DNA of 64,000 bases from Phoebastria nigripes (taxonomy: Eukaryota > Chordata > Aves > Procellariiformes > Diomedeidae): assembly GCA_035582835.1 (NCBI GenBank), contig JAYKAV010001887.1:4021622-4085621 (forward strand), read 5' to 3'. Below are positions 51,301 through 64,000 of the stretch, one piece after another. The notes under the pieces were generated by a model, which was given only the letters and a program-made list of their open reading frames with translations, did no database searches and was not told where the DNA came from. The position numbers were made by a program, and so were the translations under genes. How positions within the stretch are numbered: the stretch's first letter is position 1; each line of letters opens with the position of its first letter.

Positions 51301-54300
51301 AGTTCGCATGTTCAGAAACATACCAGCTTTATCTTCAGGACATGCCTCAAGTTCAGAGGATGGGTTATACATTAAAAATACTGGTTTTGTAGGATCACAA
51401 GTAGGAATAATTTCCATGTTTATTATACTGATTTTAACAATTACTCAGCCTTGACTTAAAGCAAAGGTTCCTGTCTCTGTCTATCTCAGCTGCTTTGTTT
51501 TCACAGAAATTTTTATTATCTCTGGCTTTTCAGGGCATATGTTGTCAGTGAATGGCAATCTGTTATCTGGGGAAGGATATTTGACTGTGTCAGAGTATTA
51601 ATCTGATGTTTAGCTCCTGTTTTTCTAAGTTTGAGAAACTGCAGTCCCTCAGCATTTTTTGTACCTCATCCCACTTGAACATTATTCTTCAAATACATGA
51701 TGCAGTGGGGATGCCTAGTTTTGCAATGTTGGCAGGGGATTAGGTAGAAATAATGAAGGTAAAAATATTTTCAAGGAGCTGCCCAAGGCATTTTTTAGCT
51801 TGGGTTTTATTTTAGAGTCAGGCTGACCAAAACTGGGAAGGGGGAGAGTGGTAAAATTGTTCACTCCCACGTATTGATCAGCAATGGTGTTTAATTATAA
51901 CTTGACATATTTTGTGGTTCTAAGTGACAAGAGTTAACAGAGGGAGTAAAACCATGTGGAGAGGGAAGAACCCCAAATAATCAACTCATTAGCCAGTGTT
52001 GGGCACAGTAGTAAATTAAACAGTAATACACATACTCCTAGACAGTCTTACTATAGCTTTTGGTGTTGCACACATGTATGGGACTCTGGGCAAGGACGAG
52101 TAGCTGCAAACACTGAGCACTGAATTGCAACTCNGCCAGGGAGTTTCTGAGCAGTTTTCTAAACCAAACAGTGCTGGTTCTAGTGGTCATGTTTGGCTTC
52201 CAAAGGCCTGTTCATTCAGATGGATTACTTCTGAAAATGTGAATGCAGCCATGGTTTAGCCCAGCTTTGCCAGCAGACATAGGAAACCCATTGCATGCCC
52301 AGCTCTNACATTGCTGGAAGCAGAAGGGTTTTGCAGACTTAAGGCTCTTGTAAATTGATACATCAGTTTCTGTAGTTGAGTACTTTGGGGCAAGAGGAGG
52401 AATGAATTCTGTTCATGGCAGAATGGGCATGAATGTTTAGTAAGTAAATATAATAGTATGTGGCTTTGCTAGAGCAGCATATTGATGGACCCAGAGGAGT
52501 TGATGTGAAAACTTCNGGAGCAGCAGGAAATCAGGCAGCTGTTACCAGCAGCAAGTCGGAAGAAGGAGCTTGTAGGCAAGCTTAGGAAGCGTCCAGACTT
52601 CAGTTCCCTGGGTGGGGAGAGGGAGAAGATGGAGATAAACCAGAAAACTGAAGGACTTTGTGAGGATTTACAGGGANATGCAAAATAATACATGTATGTA
52701 TTCCATACTACCATACTTCATAAATAGGTATCCCCAATGNAGAGTGCTGAGGCTGGATGTGCCCNAAGGCATCTCTCTTTTTCCATCTGAAAGCAGAATG
52801 AACTGTGCTGATTTGGCAGCTGAATAAGCTGCTTGTGCTGCTGGCTTCTGTGTTGCTGGTGCTGGCTGCCACACCACGCTGCCCACCGCAGCCCTGCTTG
52901 GCCATGCCCCGCCTTGAAAGAAGTCCCAGTTCCTAATTTGAGCATTTGGGGAACAGCTGGAGATCAGTCAAATTTATGCTCTTTTGGCACACAAAGGGGC
53001 ATTACTAAAAAAAACACACACAAAAAAGCAGGGTGCTGCCATTGCCTGCATTCCTTGATTCCTTGTATTTAGTATCCATGGGTGGATATTGCTCAGCAGT
53101 ATCAGATCCTGAAACCAGATATGTAGAAATCTCAAGCTGCAGTTTGCTCCACTGCAGGATAGCAGAAGATGCTGGAGTTGTCCCTCAGTGATGGTCATTT
53201 ACAGCAGATAACATGGGGTACAAAACCATGCACTGACCTGCAGCGATACAATAGCCTTATCTGCTGGCATGGTCCAGAAGGCTCCTTGAACTACTTTGTG
53301 TTTAGGAAACTAGAATCACTTGAGATCTTGAGGGTTTTTCACAACCAATTATATCGCACATGAATTGCTGACTTAAAGCTTGTGACCAAAATACATGCCA
53401 CAAAGCCAACTTCATCAGCTGAGCTTCTCGGAACAGTTAACAGCAAGGCAGAGTTTACTGGACAGACTTTTGGCTTCAGGCTGTGCAAGAGTTTTAAGTC
53501 AAAAGCATGCAAAAAAAGATACAGCTGTGTTGAGGGAGGCAGCAGGAAGCATGTAGTGTCCAGCCTAGAAGGTAGATTCCTCCTGCTCATCAGTTCACAT
53601 TATTTGGAAACTTTGGAATATAGATAAGCGTATTTCCTGGAGTTAAAAAGAGAGGTTTTTTCTGGCACATGCCAAGCACGAGCCTCTCCGAGCACTTCTG
53701 GCAGTGTCTGACCCATGCTGGTGTCCCTCAGCATGACATGTCAAGGGCATCCTCCACGCTTTCAGGGTGGAGATCAGTCCCGACAGGTCGTGGTGCTGTG
53801 CTGGTGGTGCTGCCTGCTGCCAGCTCCTGCCTGAGATGGATGACCTCCTTGCCAGCTCGAATGCCAGATTTTGATGAAGACTTAATAGAGAGATTAGTTT
53901 TGTTCCACAGGGCAGTCTCTCCCTCTTTTTTTCACCCCTCCCTCTAATCTCTCTGTGCTCTGCAGCCAGTAAATTACCTGTCTTTCCCCGAGAGATAACC
54001 ACTTTAACATTTTTCCTTTCCCCAACATCCCTTGACTCCACAAGCTTCTCTACTTTTTTTCAGCTAAACTGGGCAGTCTTTTGGAAGATGCCACTTTGTC
54101 CTACAAACCTTGTCTTGGCTGCATCTTCATCACCCCAAAGCATGTATCTCCAACTGACCCAGAGCAGTAAAGCAGGACTGGTTTGCACTGGTCTTTTAAG
54201 ACAACCTGTCTTTAAGAATAAGAGAAGGAGAGATTTTTCAGACAGATGGGCTTTTGTTGACTTAAGCATCCTTAGCAACAGCCAGGTTGAAATTCAAACT

Positions 54301-57300
54301 GAGATTTGAAGTCATGTTGAGTGTTGTTCCAGGTGGTGCATTGGTATTTGTATGAAATACTACTTTTCTGTCCAGCCACATAATTCTGCTGAAATACTGT
54401 TGTTACGCAGAGCATTGCATGATGTGGAAGCCTCTCTCGTATGGAGAGGGCATACGCTGCTTGCACATAGTATTGAAAGGTGCAAATGCATTAGAAACCC
54501 TCAGTTTTCAGACCAGCTGTAAAATAAACTTCTTTGTAAGGGTTGAATAAAAAACTGGCAGCAGATGTTTCTGATAATGGCAGTATAATGTAATATGCAA
54601 ATACTCTCCAACAAGACAGTTTATCCAGCATGTCTCAGAAATTAGCAAAATAAGTAACTCGGGCTTTGAGCCAGAAAACCCAAAGTCTGGGGTCACTTAT
54701 GGGCTCAATCAGGTTTTTGAGTCATGACTTTTGAATGTGCTGCTAGTCTACTTAACGCATAAGAGCATGGTATATTTTCAATTACAGACTTACTAGGTTT
54801 CAACATGCCATTTCTTCCTGAACTGAGCTTTAACCATAAGGCAGAGCAATTAGGTTAATATTTTCAGAGCTTCAACTCACTGCCCAAATACAAGATAAAA
54901 TAAGACAGAAATTACCCTCTTTGTGCTCTCTTAGTTTAGGCATTTATAACCAGGTGGCCGTGGCCTCTACCTGTGGCAGATGCAGTGTGTTGAGCTGTTA
55001 GCCTGGATTAGCCCAGCTGGAGCATTGTGGTTTATGGTAGGGGAGGCTCTGATGGTGTCTTCTCCTGGAGGTGCCTCACTTTGCCAGGGCAGTGGCTGAG
55101 GCAAGCATCAGTGGTCCTTGCAGTACTTACCTGTGGGTCCGTTATCTTCTTCCACCGCATCCAATTCTCACCAAACCCTGCAGGATGTGGAGAANGAACC
55201 GTTCAGGTGGTTGATGCCATAGCCGTGTCCCTGGCTGCTGCCGTAGCAAATACTGTGCTTAAATTAGTGGTTTTCCAGGGGGCTCTGCATCGTTTGTAAA
55301 TGTTTCCTTTGGACTTTACATTTCCAAGCAAGATTTCAGCTCAGTAATTAGTGTGTGTCAGTATATTTTTTAATAAGAACTTATGAGCCTGTGAAATGGT
55401 CCTGTTGTTCTTGTTGTTTGGGAAAGAAAAATCTACTGTGTGTAAGGTAATGTAATTACTTTTCTAAAGGAGTTTTTATTATGCACCTAACTGCACATTT
55501 ACTGTACTTGATAGACCAAAATAAAACAGAACAGAATGAATAAGCCATTTTGGTCCATTGGGTAAATAAAACAGCTAAAGCGTTTATAAATATGTATTTA
55601 GTCAGCAGAGCTGATTGGCGACTCTGCAACTGCTCCAGTGTCTGAGATAAGTAATCCTAGTTTAATAGCCTTCCATAAATATTTCCTCGTTTTGTCATGA
55701 GGCAGTAGTTATTTATCCATGTCATGCTGCTTGTTTGTTGTGTTTGATGAGATCTTTTGAAGAATATTAGAGAAGTTTGTTGTTTTGCATATAACAGAAG
55801 CATGGGCATTACGTGTGTTTATGAAGTAGCACGAGAGTGGTCCTCGTATCTCGTCCCCGTCTCCTCCTTTCCATCATTGCCTCTCCCTCGCAGGTGGTAT
55901 GCCTTTTTGTCACTCCTTTTACTCTTTGGGGTTCGGTGAGGTTAAAATGTCCCTTCTTTCTGCTGAACTTCTAATTTGTCTGCTAAAGTGGCCCCAAAGA
56001 TGTGACATTCAGTAGGNCTGAATCTCAGCCCAGACGCTCTTTCTAACTGAGTGTAAAACTTCTGGATGCATATTATGAAACTCATCTAGTAACACATTTT
56101 ACCAGAATGAAATTAGTATGTGTGAAAAGTGATTCTGGACCTATAGGACCTATAGACTTCAAAGCCTGTTCCTTCCGAAGGTGTAAGTTGGATTCTGGCT
56201 TTTGAATTTGTTCAGCACATTGGTCCAGCTCTGAGGTTATCAATAAGTGTCTGTTCCTGTGGTTTGTTGTGTTGGTGGAAAGGCCACAGCTGAAATCCAC
56301 CTTGTGCAGCCAGCAGATAATAGCATAAAGTTATGCTCTTGCTTGGAAAATAAAAAGTACGAGGAAAAAAGTGCTGTGTTTTCCATCTGCAGAATTGGAA
56401 GTTTTTCAATATGTCACTTCTCATTGCAACTGCAAAGCAGGTGACAATAGCATGCAATGCCCCTCCTTCTATTTGTTTTGCTTCTCCCATTGTAATTCTA
56501 TGATGTGAATTGCTATGATACGAATTATTTCTTTACTTCTCATATTTGGATGTTTTAAAGAATAACTTTTCTCTCAGTTACTTAAGTTAGATTTTTTTAT
56601 TATTCTTCCTGTTTTGTTTTTCATAGTATTCTTTCTTCTTTACCCATATTTATTTTTCCAAAATTATTAGTTTTCCTTAAATTATATAATAGTCATATTT
56701 AGGTTTTAACTCTTATTGCCCATTAAATACAGAAGTTCATCAACCGCTTTTAGCAGAATCAACATTGTGGCAAGCCTTATTCCCTGGGAATAGAGTCAGT
56801 GAAGCCAGAAATTAGAAGCAGCCTTATGCAGCTTCTCAGCTGCTATCAACACGTCCAACTCTGCTGGCAGCCATGTCAATGAGGGATGATCCATTGCCAG
56901 AGACATTTGTACGTAAAAACAACAGTTCGTGAAAACAGAGGGTTGTTGCAATTAGAGGAGATGTACTGCTGAGCGTGCGAGGTGACCGTTTCCGCACCCC
57001 GAGATGCTGATGGGACTTCCCTAGTGTACAGGAGTCAGGATCCGGGCTATGTCTCAACACTGTTCAACAATGAAATAACTGTATGACCCATAGAAAACCC
57101 TAATAAAGGAAGAACTATATTCTCCTAACTATATAATAACGCTTTAAACGGTGAACCTCTGCAGCAGCCAGGAACTGAGCTAAATTAATGGATGAGCCCG
57201 TGAGTGGGTCTGTCCGATGGGCTTCTGTGCTTTGTTACACGCTCCTCAGGGTGGCTGGACCAGTGTGCTGGGTTCCTGATGCTGGCTGTTGGAGTGATAC

Positions 57301-57465
57301 ACAGCAGTCAGAATCACAGAAAAGTTGGAGAGAAGACTCATGCCATTCTTGTGAAAACAAGGTTGTTTCTGCCATCGTGACAGGGTGAACTGTCCATCCT
57401 GGGCTGCAGAATGTGTACTGGATATAGGACTGTCACAGCTTACAGTGGTCTGTTGGTCTCAAAAC

Positions 57466-57488
57466 CAGTAAGGAGCAACTCCTTACTG
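57466..57488. repeat. Perfect 10-bp hairpin with 3-nt loop
   Basis: CAGTAAGGAG and CTCCTTACTG are exact inverse complements separated by CAA. No T-tract follows, so it does not resemble a terminator. It is too short for a microRNA precursor. Confidence 0.75.
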
Positions 57489-58714
57489 TAAGGCACAGCA
57501 TGGGGAATAAGTCAAACCCTTTGCAAGTAGATTAAATTATCCTGGAAGCCCTGACTGCTCCTCAATACTACGAGGCATCTTAATTAGAGAGAAATCTCAC
57601 ATGGAGGTAGCAGTAAAGGAGCAGAGACAGCAGAAAGCCCTCTCTTTTCCTTTTAGAACTATAATAAATGCTTCCCACATTTGGAGGTTTACATTTGGAG
57701 AACATCTCTAAAGTGTTCAAAACAGGTCAGCTGGATTAGAGGCATCGCTAAGTGAGCGTTTTTGGTAAGTCACAAAGTTTGCAATTACCACTGGAATGTC
57801 CTAATGCATCTCTGGGAAGTGTGGAGATGCTGGTGAAGTAATCAGGCTTTGAGTGAACTTCAAAAAGATTTCTGTTTGAATGTGAGACAGTGCTGAAAAT
57901 TACTCTCTACCACCTTTTAACGTTCATCCAATATAAATAACATCACCAGAACAAATCCTTGCTGATCTGTGTATCAGGCATTGCAATTCTCCCTTCCCTG
58001 TGTGTTCATCAGGGCTTGTTTGTTATAGCTGAGCTGTATTCCCTCTGGTTAGCTGACCCCATCATCTTTCAGACATCTTTAACTGAGCACCCTCTAGTAT
58101 TTTAAAACAGAAATAATAATTACAGCCCTCTGTTTTTTCTTTCACCCCTCTGCCTTTCCATCCGACAGAAGCTCTAAAGTGATTATTTCACAAGATGATG
58201 TTTGTTCACTGGAGGGTGAGAGACTGGTCTTGTCATGAGAACAGCGCTGCTGGCCTTGCTGAATGCCTGTGCACAAACATGGACTTTTGCCATGGTTTTT
58301 CTCTGTTTGGGAAATCTGACAGATTATTTTCAGTTTCAGATATCACAGCAATTAATAGTGGGAATGACGTAACTGAAACACATTTTATTGTATTCATTTA
58401 ATAATAGGAATATGATGAAAATCATTAAAAGTATCCAACTTATTTTCCTTTGCATGGAGAAACTAATATTGACTCAGTACTCAAATGGTGGAGTTTCCAT
58501 TTTACTTTCATGGTTTTGTAGCAGTAATTTTCAGACCTTCCTTAAACCAAACCTGTTGTTCATTCTTTCAGTGTATTCCCATGGGACAACAGGATTTCTG
58601 TCAAAACAGCTATACAATTCCTTTCAAGAAGCTAACTGGAAGCAGGGAGGAGAGAGCGCAGAGGGGAGCNTGGCTCCGTGTGCGGGTCCCCTTTGCTGAT
58701 GTGCTGATCAGCAA

Positions 58715-58783
58715 GTGGCTGATATTAATGGTGCTCTCCGGAGAGAGGCAACTCTAGCGGGAGAGCCATTAATATCCAGCCAC
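58715..58783. repeat. Long imperfect hairpin in intron 3
   Basis: The left arm (GTGGCTGATATTAATGG, then TGCTCTCCG) pairs with the right arm (CGGGAGAGCC, then ATTAATATCCAGCCAC) around a loop of about 17 nt. The stem has blocks of 7, 10 and about 6-7 bp, separated by a 1-nt bulge on the right arm and a 2-nt bulge on the left. The total length of 69 nt, the bulged stem and the position in the sense strand of a gene's intron resemble a microRNA precursor. A folded-back insertion or a short MITE would look the same. I recognise no known microRNA in either arm. A GCTGATCAGC palindrome sits immediately upstream (58703-58712). Confidence 0.75.
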
Positions 58784-59742
58784 TCTGTCTGTGGGAGCTA
58801 AGCATAGTGCACTTATTTAATTTAGACATTAAATCTTTTTCTTAGCACAAACAAACACTCCTTTGCTAGCTTAAAGTTCTCCTCTGCAGCTTTGGTGACA
58901 GAGCTTTTGTCTGCAAATCTGCTCTTTTGGGAAGGGCTCTGAGGAGGAGGTGATGGGTCCCTGAGAGCTCTCCTGAAGCCCTGCTGACCCGTGCTGGCCA
59001 GTCACTGTGCGGGTGAGGGGTAGGGACTGTGTCCTTGGTGGCTCCAAGGGCTTTAGATCACTAAGTAGCTGAAGGTAGTTGGTCAGAACTGCTCTGTTGA
59101 GTTTGCAATTGAAAAAACAAGCAAACAAGCAAAAAAACAACCCCAAACTAGATGTTTTTAGCTCACCCTTGCAAAATCCCATCTGCAAGGCGTAAAGAGG
59201 CACCCTGTAGCTTCACTTATAGCTAAAGTCCATATAGCAAGAATAAGATGAACTAATAGAGCTAATAGTTATTAAAACTGGGACTTGTTCTTTTTTTTTT
59301 TTTAAATTTCTGGTGAGAAGGGATGAGTTCAGATTTTGCTTCTTCATGAACAGAGATGAAGCCAAGCATTGTCTAGATCCATAGTGAAACAAATTCCTCG
59401 TCATTTGATGCTACACATGCTGCTGTAAAAATAAATGTGTTATTTCCCACAAATACCACCTATGCTAGTATTTCTTTTTAATTACTGGAAAGATTGCTCA
59501 TGCCAGCACCGTTTCCCTTCAGGCATGCTGTATAGCAAAAAGATCTGAGGTTTCCAGGAGTNTACCTGTGAGCTACTGGCAAAGTTCTCTAAAGCCAAAA
59601 GGTTGGGTTTCATTTAACAAGATTCAGTTAGTCCTTGGAGAGAACACACAAACTTTCTTTCTTAAATTCAGATAAAAATCTGTGTTTTCTGTGCTGGTTA
59701 TTTATCAGGCACTAGAATAGGAAAGTCAAGGTTTGGAGGGAG

Positions 59743-59822
59743 AAGTAATATCTTTTATTGGGCTAACTGAGATAGAAGGAAGCCAGGGAAGCTGTTGGAG
59801 CCAGGAGCCGTTCGTCAGGTCT
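59743..59822. repeat. Ancient amniote repeat fragment
   Basis: The block AGTAATATCTTTTATTGGGC followed by TAACTGAGATAGAAGGAAGC, and further on by GAGCCGTTCGTCAGGTCTAGAACAT, parallels a repeat common in reptile and amphibian sequence. Its consensus runs from TAATATCTTTTATTGGACCAAC through a GACAAGCTTTCG-type middle to CTTCTTCAGGTCTGG. I recognise the pattern from memory and cannot name the family. The copy is old. Confidence 0.5.
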
Positions 59823-62800
59823 AGAACATCAGTGGCAATCATCAGATACTGGATTCNCTCCCTTTATTCTTGAGCAGAATTTGCTGATTTTAAAGTTACT
59901 GTAAACACAGTCTTTTTACTTGCTATCAAAATCTAATTATGTGTGTTTGCTAGCTATTANGATAAAAACGGTTTTCAGGTCTCTCATCTCCCTTGTCTGT
60001 CTGNTTTTTTTAATCTTTTCTTTTTGGATGAAAAAGCGTTGATAATTTTGATGGAGATTGTTTAATGTGACACCGACTGACTGTAGGACTTCAGATAAGA
60101 CTGTGATCTGGCAGCNAAGGCTTTGGGGGTACACTGTAATGGTGTGACATCAGGGGAGTCTGAGACTGGCATATTTCTACTTGATTTACTTTATATTTCA
60201 GAATTTAGACTTGGTATTTTGAAATTTTCTTTTTGCTGTGGCGTGGATGGGGACACCCTGCTGTGAGTGTCCTCCACAGTCAAGCAGTAGGTTCATACTG
60301 TGTCCTCTAGAGCATGGGGCCAGGGTTCANGTCTGTCTGTGGGTGACGTGCAGCGTAAGGAGCAATAAGTGCTGCTGACTTGTCGCTGTTGCACNAAGCA
60401 GGACTGCTCCGTGCGTGGATGCCAGCGTGGGGGCTGCAGCTGAGCAGCCAGTGTGTAGCACAGTCTCTGCATTAGCTGCCTGGGTATTATTTCGCCCAGA
60501 GATAGATCTTATCTGATAGTTAAGCGGTTAGAAATGAAAAATCACGGAGCAGATAGTCAAACCAGAATATGCTTGTCAGGGGGTGACTCTGCATTTGCGG
60601 ATCGCAGCTCTTTTCTGCAGCCAGGCCATCCCCCGCTGCCAGCCGGCACTAAGTGCAAGTGTTTTAGCTGCAATTCTTTACTTGTTTTTTGTCCCGAGAC
60701 CTCATTCAGGATTTAATAGGAATTAATTCTGACAGAAGAAGTTAAAAAGTAATAATCACTTCTTCAGTCATGGTCTTGGGTATTTTTTCCCCTAAGATTT
60801 TCTTCTTCTGCATCCTCTGATAGCAAAAACCACGTGAGAACATGATTCACTGGAGTGCGAGCATCACCAAAGCTGGTACGATTTCTGAGATAAAATCAAC
60901 TTGAAACTGATTATCATAATATTTAACTACATAATACTAGCACAAATGTCAATCTCTTGTAATCCGATAGTCATGACGTGCCTTTCACTTAGAGTGGTAG
61001 CAAATCCTTTAGGTCTTGGCTTAGGGTTTAGCTTGTCGCTGCCTGCCAGTGGCAGTCTGTCGTCGTTGCTGATCCAACCCTATTGACTTTGAGCTCCAAA
61101 TAATTAAAATTGTGTGGATATACTAAGAAAAAAGGCAAGAACCTTAAGTAGCAGAACATCCTCCAAAACTGGAGTATAGCTTTTAGTATTTTCCCCTGTA
61201 ATTGGGGTCACTTAGTTTGCAAGAAAGATGTGAGCCTCTGAGGGAGACAGGCTGGTATTAGAGTTGCCGTCCCACAATTATTTGTGTAATTACTTGTCCA
61301 AAAAAGGAAGGGTTTTTTTACATGGTGTGAAGAAAGCTCTTCTCCCCAGGTGGGACTAATCTGTAGCATGTTTTTAGTGCATCCCCTGAAGGAGGAAAAT
61401 GCAAAGGAAGGAGCTTCTGCTACCATTTCTTGCTTCTGTTTGTATTTTGTTTTTAAGATTAGGAGCACAGCAAAGTGACTGATACATTGAAGGCTGCGAG
61501 CTGTGACCCCGTCCCTGGCATGTCGTGTCTTTCTAAAGCTTTTGCAGAAGGCAGCCAAAATACCATGAATTAGACTGTTGGTGCCTGAGAGGCTCCATCT
61601 ATTCTGGTACTTCCAGTAGCAGAAGCAAAGAAGAAATTTATGAGTGGTTAAAAATACTCCTATTGATTCCTGCAGCTATGTTAGTCTGAGTGATTTGGTA
61701 CACTTTGCTTTCTCTGTGTGCAAACCTCATTCGGTTGCTATTTTGTGCCTTTGTCATGATTTCAGTGAGGCAAATTTAAAAAGAAAGTAATATCAATTGG
61801 TCTAATACAAGTTGTAAGTGGAAAAACAGGCACTGCTTTGGAAACAGCAGCAAGGAGATGCTGGCTCCTCCAGGATGCTAGTGTTCCCATGCTCTGTCCT
61901 GTATCAGTACTACTTGTGCTGAATATATGGATTTACTGGATTTGTGTTAGTTATTTCATTGATAAGTTGCTTTACTTTGGCAAGTCAGGCTGTAACCAAT
62001 AAGTAAACCCTATTGTTTAGTCTTAATGGGTTTGGAGGCCCTAAGATGTATCTTGACTAATATGAGCCTAATACCTATAGCTGAGTGTCTCAGATTCAGA
62101 AATAATTTAACTCCTATTCACACGATTTTGAAAATAACAGGAATTAACAGGAATTTCTGGTGTCTTTATGTTGACTATATGTATGTCCTTGGATGGATTT
62201 CAGCGTTTTGTATTGAATTTTATTGACTATTGGGTTTTTACCCTAAAAGCTACTGTATTATCTTAATCACAGCGAGTAACTGTTCTTGTTCTCATGTGTG
62301 AAATGGGGATAACACTAAGTAAACTTAGAAACATTGCGTGGGGTGGTTGAAGTATTTTGGTATCTGTAAAATAAAGCTGAGAAAGAAACTGTGTGTGTGT
62401 GCGCCAGCGATACGCTTTGGGACACTGCGTGGGTCAGTGGCAGATCGAGGCAGCTACAGCAAGCTGCTAAAATTATTGATGGTTGGGGACCACCACGATG
62501 GTTGGGTCAGAACTTGCCTGGCATTGATGTGTGGGGTTTGAGTGTTCCTCAGCAGCATCACTTGCGATATCTGCAAGACATGTCTCATTTAAGTTACTGG
62601 AACAGGAGGGGCTGGGCAGGCTCTCACGAAGACTGTTGTCCGCCACTGATGGAAGTGCAGAAGGAAATGCATGTGGCAGGACTGGAGTTTGCCTAGAGAG
62701 GTTCCCTGCCCTGGACTTGGGGGACCAGGTGAGGGCAATCATTTGCTGTGCTCCTCTGGTCCTTCACCCAGTGGAGCTCCTCTCCCTGGCATAGTTCCCC

Positions 62801-64000
62801 CATTTATAGACCGAAGTGTGCCTGATATGGTCAGATATGAAATGTAAAAATACATGGAGACATCAGGTCTTTGGGAACCTAATTAAAATGAAAAAATGAG
62901 GTGGTTTATTTCTGGCCTTGTGTTGTACCTGTCAATGATGCTGGAGGGTGTTGGGGCTGGCGGTGGCTGGGGCGGAGGTTGNGTCTGACCCAGGCTGGAG
63001 CGAAGAGGTCTCCGCTGTGGGGTCTGCCTGCAGCTGCACTTCATCTTCTGCAGAGCCTGACCCTTCAAAAGCGCTGGTTCCTGCTGCTGTGCTTGCACTG
63101 CAATATTGCATCATATGCGGATGGCCAGAGAAAGTGATTCTTCAAGTCTCTTAAAGAGCTTTAAGGCTCTCTTCTCTGGAAGTGAATTTGTTGGCTAAAG
63201 GAAAGTTGAGTGGGATCACTTGTGAAAGAGGGGCAGCAGCAGAATGAAAAGGCTGCCAGGGAACCTGCCTGCTGCCAGGGAGGTGCTGGAGGGTCAGGAG
63301 ATACAATTTCTGTCCTGTGGCAATTTAAAAGGGTGAGAGGGGGGATTGGGTGGAACAAGAGAGAACCAAATGCTTTGAAAGAAAAAAGCCCCAGGTCTAG
63401 TCTGGCTTACTGATCTAAATCTTGATTGAATTAGCCATTCATGGAGGTGAGGCAGTGACTGCAGGAGGCCAGGAGCCTAGGAGATGGATTTGCTCTCTGC
63501 AAAAGTTATTTACTGGGCAGCTGCTGGTGCTTATTGGTGCTTTCCAGTGTTTCTCCTATGTGCATATTTGGAGCAGGTGGTTTTCCTCTTGAAGAACTCT
63601 GACTATTGCAAAAGAAAAAAAGCTTGACATCCTTAGGTGCTCTTGTCAGAGTAAATCTAAAGGGAAGCCCAGGGCATTTTAGCATCTGCATGCCATGGCA
63701 GGTGTTGGCGTCCCTTCAATGCTGAGAGTGCTGTGTGCTCTGGTCCGCAGGTTATTACCAGCCTCACTTCTGCNTGGGAAACCTGTCCTTCTGCCCCAAA
63801 GTCCCCGGGAAGACGTGGCCTTCTCCTTATCACCCCACAGCGTCGCTGTGGGCCAGACCTGCTCGCNGAGCCGCCATTGCTCCCCCAGCCCGTGCTGCTC
63901 GCTGTGGTGTCTCGCCCCTCTGGCGGCAGCGGTGGGAGTTGTGTGCCTGGCTGTGTTTGCAAATTTGGCCTTTAGCTGCTTGGTCTCCTGTTTTGTTGAC

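Larger units (their letters stand above)
46350..64000 (+). other. FSTL4: FSTL4 intron 3, 5' part (runs off the window)
   Basis: After the GTAGGA donor, 17.65 kb follows with no exon I could recognise. The next exon should supply the cysteine-rich start of the follistatin module, and no such cysteine pattern flanked by splice sites was found by eye. The intron contains old palindromic repeats (48.9, 50.3 and 59.7 kb), small hairpins (51.3 and 57.5 kb) and the larger hairpin at 58.7 kb. The last 300 bp is GC-richer but carries no FSTL4-like frame. Very long 5' introns are known for this gene in mammals. Confidence 0.65.

Noticed and set aside
53643..54041. 132-codon minus-strand frame in intron 3
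   Set aside because: No domain, no splice context, and an overlapping open frame on the other strand. It is treated as chance.
57466..57488. Perfect short hairpin considered as a terminator or microRNA
   Set aside because: There is no T-tract after it, and the 10-bp stem is too short for a microRNA precursor.
63733..63975. GC-rich stretch at the right edge preceded by GGTCCGCAG, considered as FSTL4 exon 4
   Set aside because: None of its translation resembles the FSTL4 follistatin module. The frame is proline/serine-rich and runs without a donor at the right place.

Overview
The window looks like avian nuclear DNA. The evidence is a CR1-type LINE fragment at 18.2-18.5 kb, low repeat density, AT-leaning non-coding sequence, one strong CpG island with intron-sized spacing after it, and several worn copies of old amniote palindromic repeats. 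Single-base Ns are scattered through it, and one run of 170 Ns lies inside the CpG island. There are no bacterial-type features, tRNA or rRNA genes, CRISPR arrays or viral genes. Nearly all the short open frames are chance frames in non-coding sequence.

The only gene I can name is the 5' part of FSTL4 (follistatin-like 4, a secreted follistatin/EF-hand/Ig-domain protein), on the + strand. Its layout is: a CpG-island promoter at about 26.64-28.04 kb with an inverted CCAAT box, an octamer, a perfect CRE and a GC box; a non-coding first exon ending at the GTGAGT donor at 27,273/27,274; intron 1 of about 5.25 kb; exon 2 (32,526-32,661) with the start codon, signal peptide and start of the mature protein; intron 2 of about 13.65 kb; and a 34-nt exon 3 (46,316-46,349). 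Joining exons 2 and 3 in phase gives a mature N-terminus beginning WMD and reaching FEVTRR. The spacing between these two motifs matches mammalian FSTL4 as I remember it. The rest of the window (46.35-64 kb) reads as the start of a long intron 3. I found no follistatin-domain exon in it, so the remainder of the gene should lie to the right.

The first 26.6 kb is upstream intergenic DNA. It holds the CR1 fragment, several small duplications and old palindromic repeats, a small CpG-rich patch at about 24.9-25.2 kb, and one unrecognised 163-codon minus-strand frame (21,202-21,693) that has a plausible splice donor near its 3' end. The most unexplained structure inside the gene is a 69-nt imperfect hairpin in intron 3 (58,715-58,783).

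I found no convincing new biological system. The leads most worth checking are the promoter cluster beside the assembly gap, the intron 3 hairpin, and the 163-codon frame.
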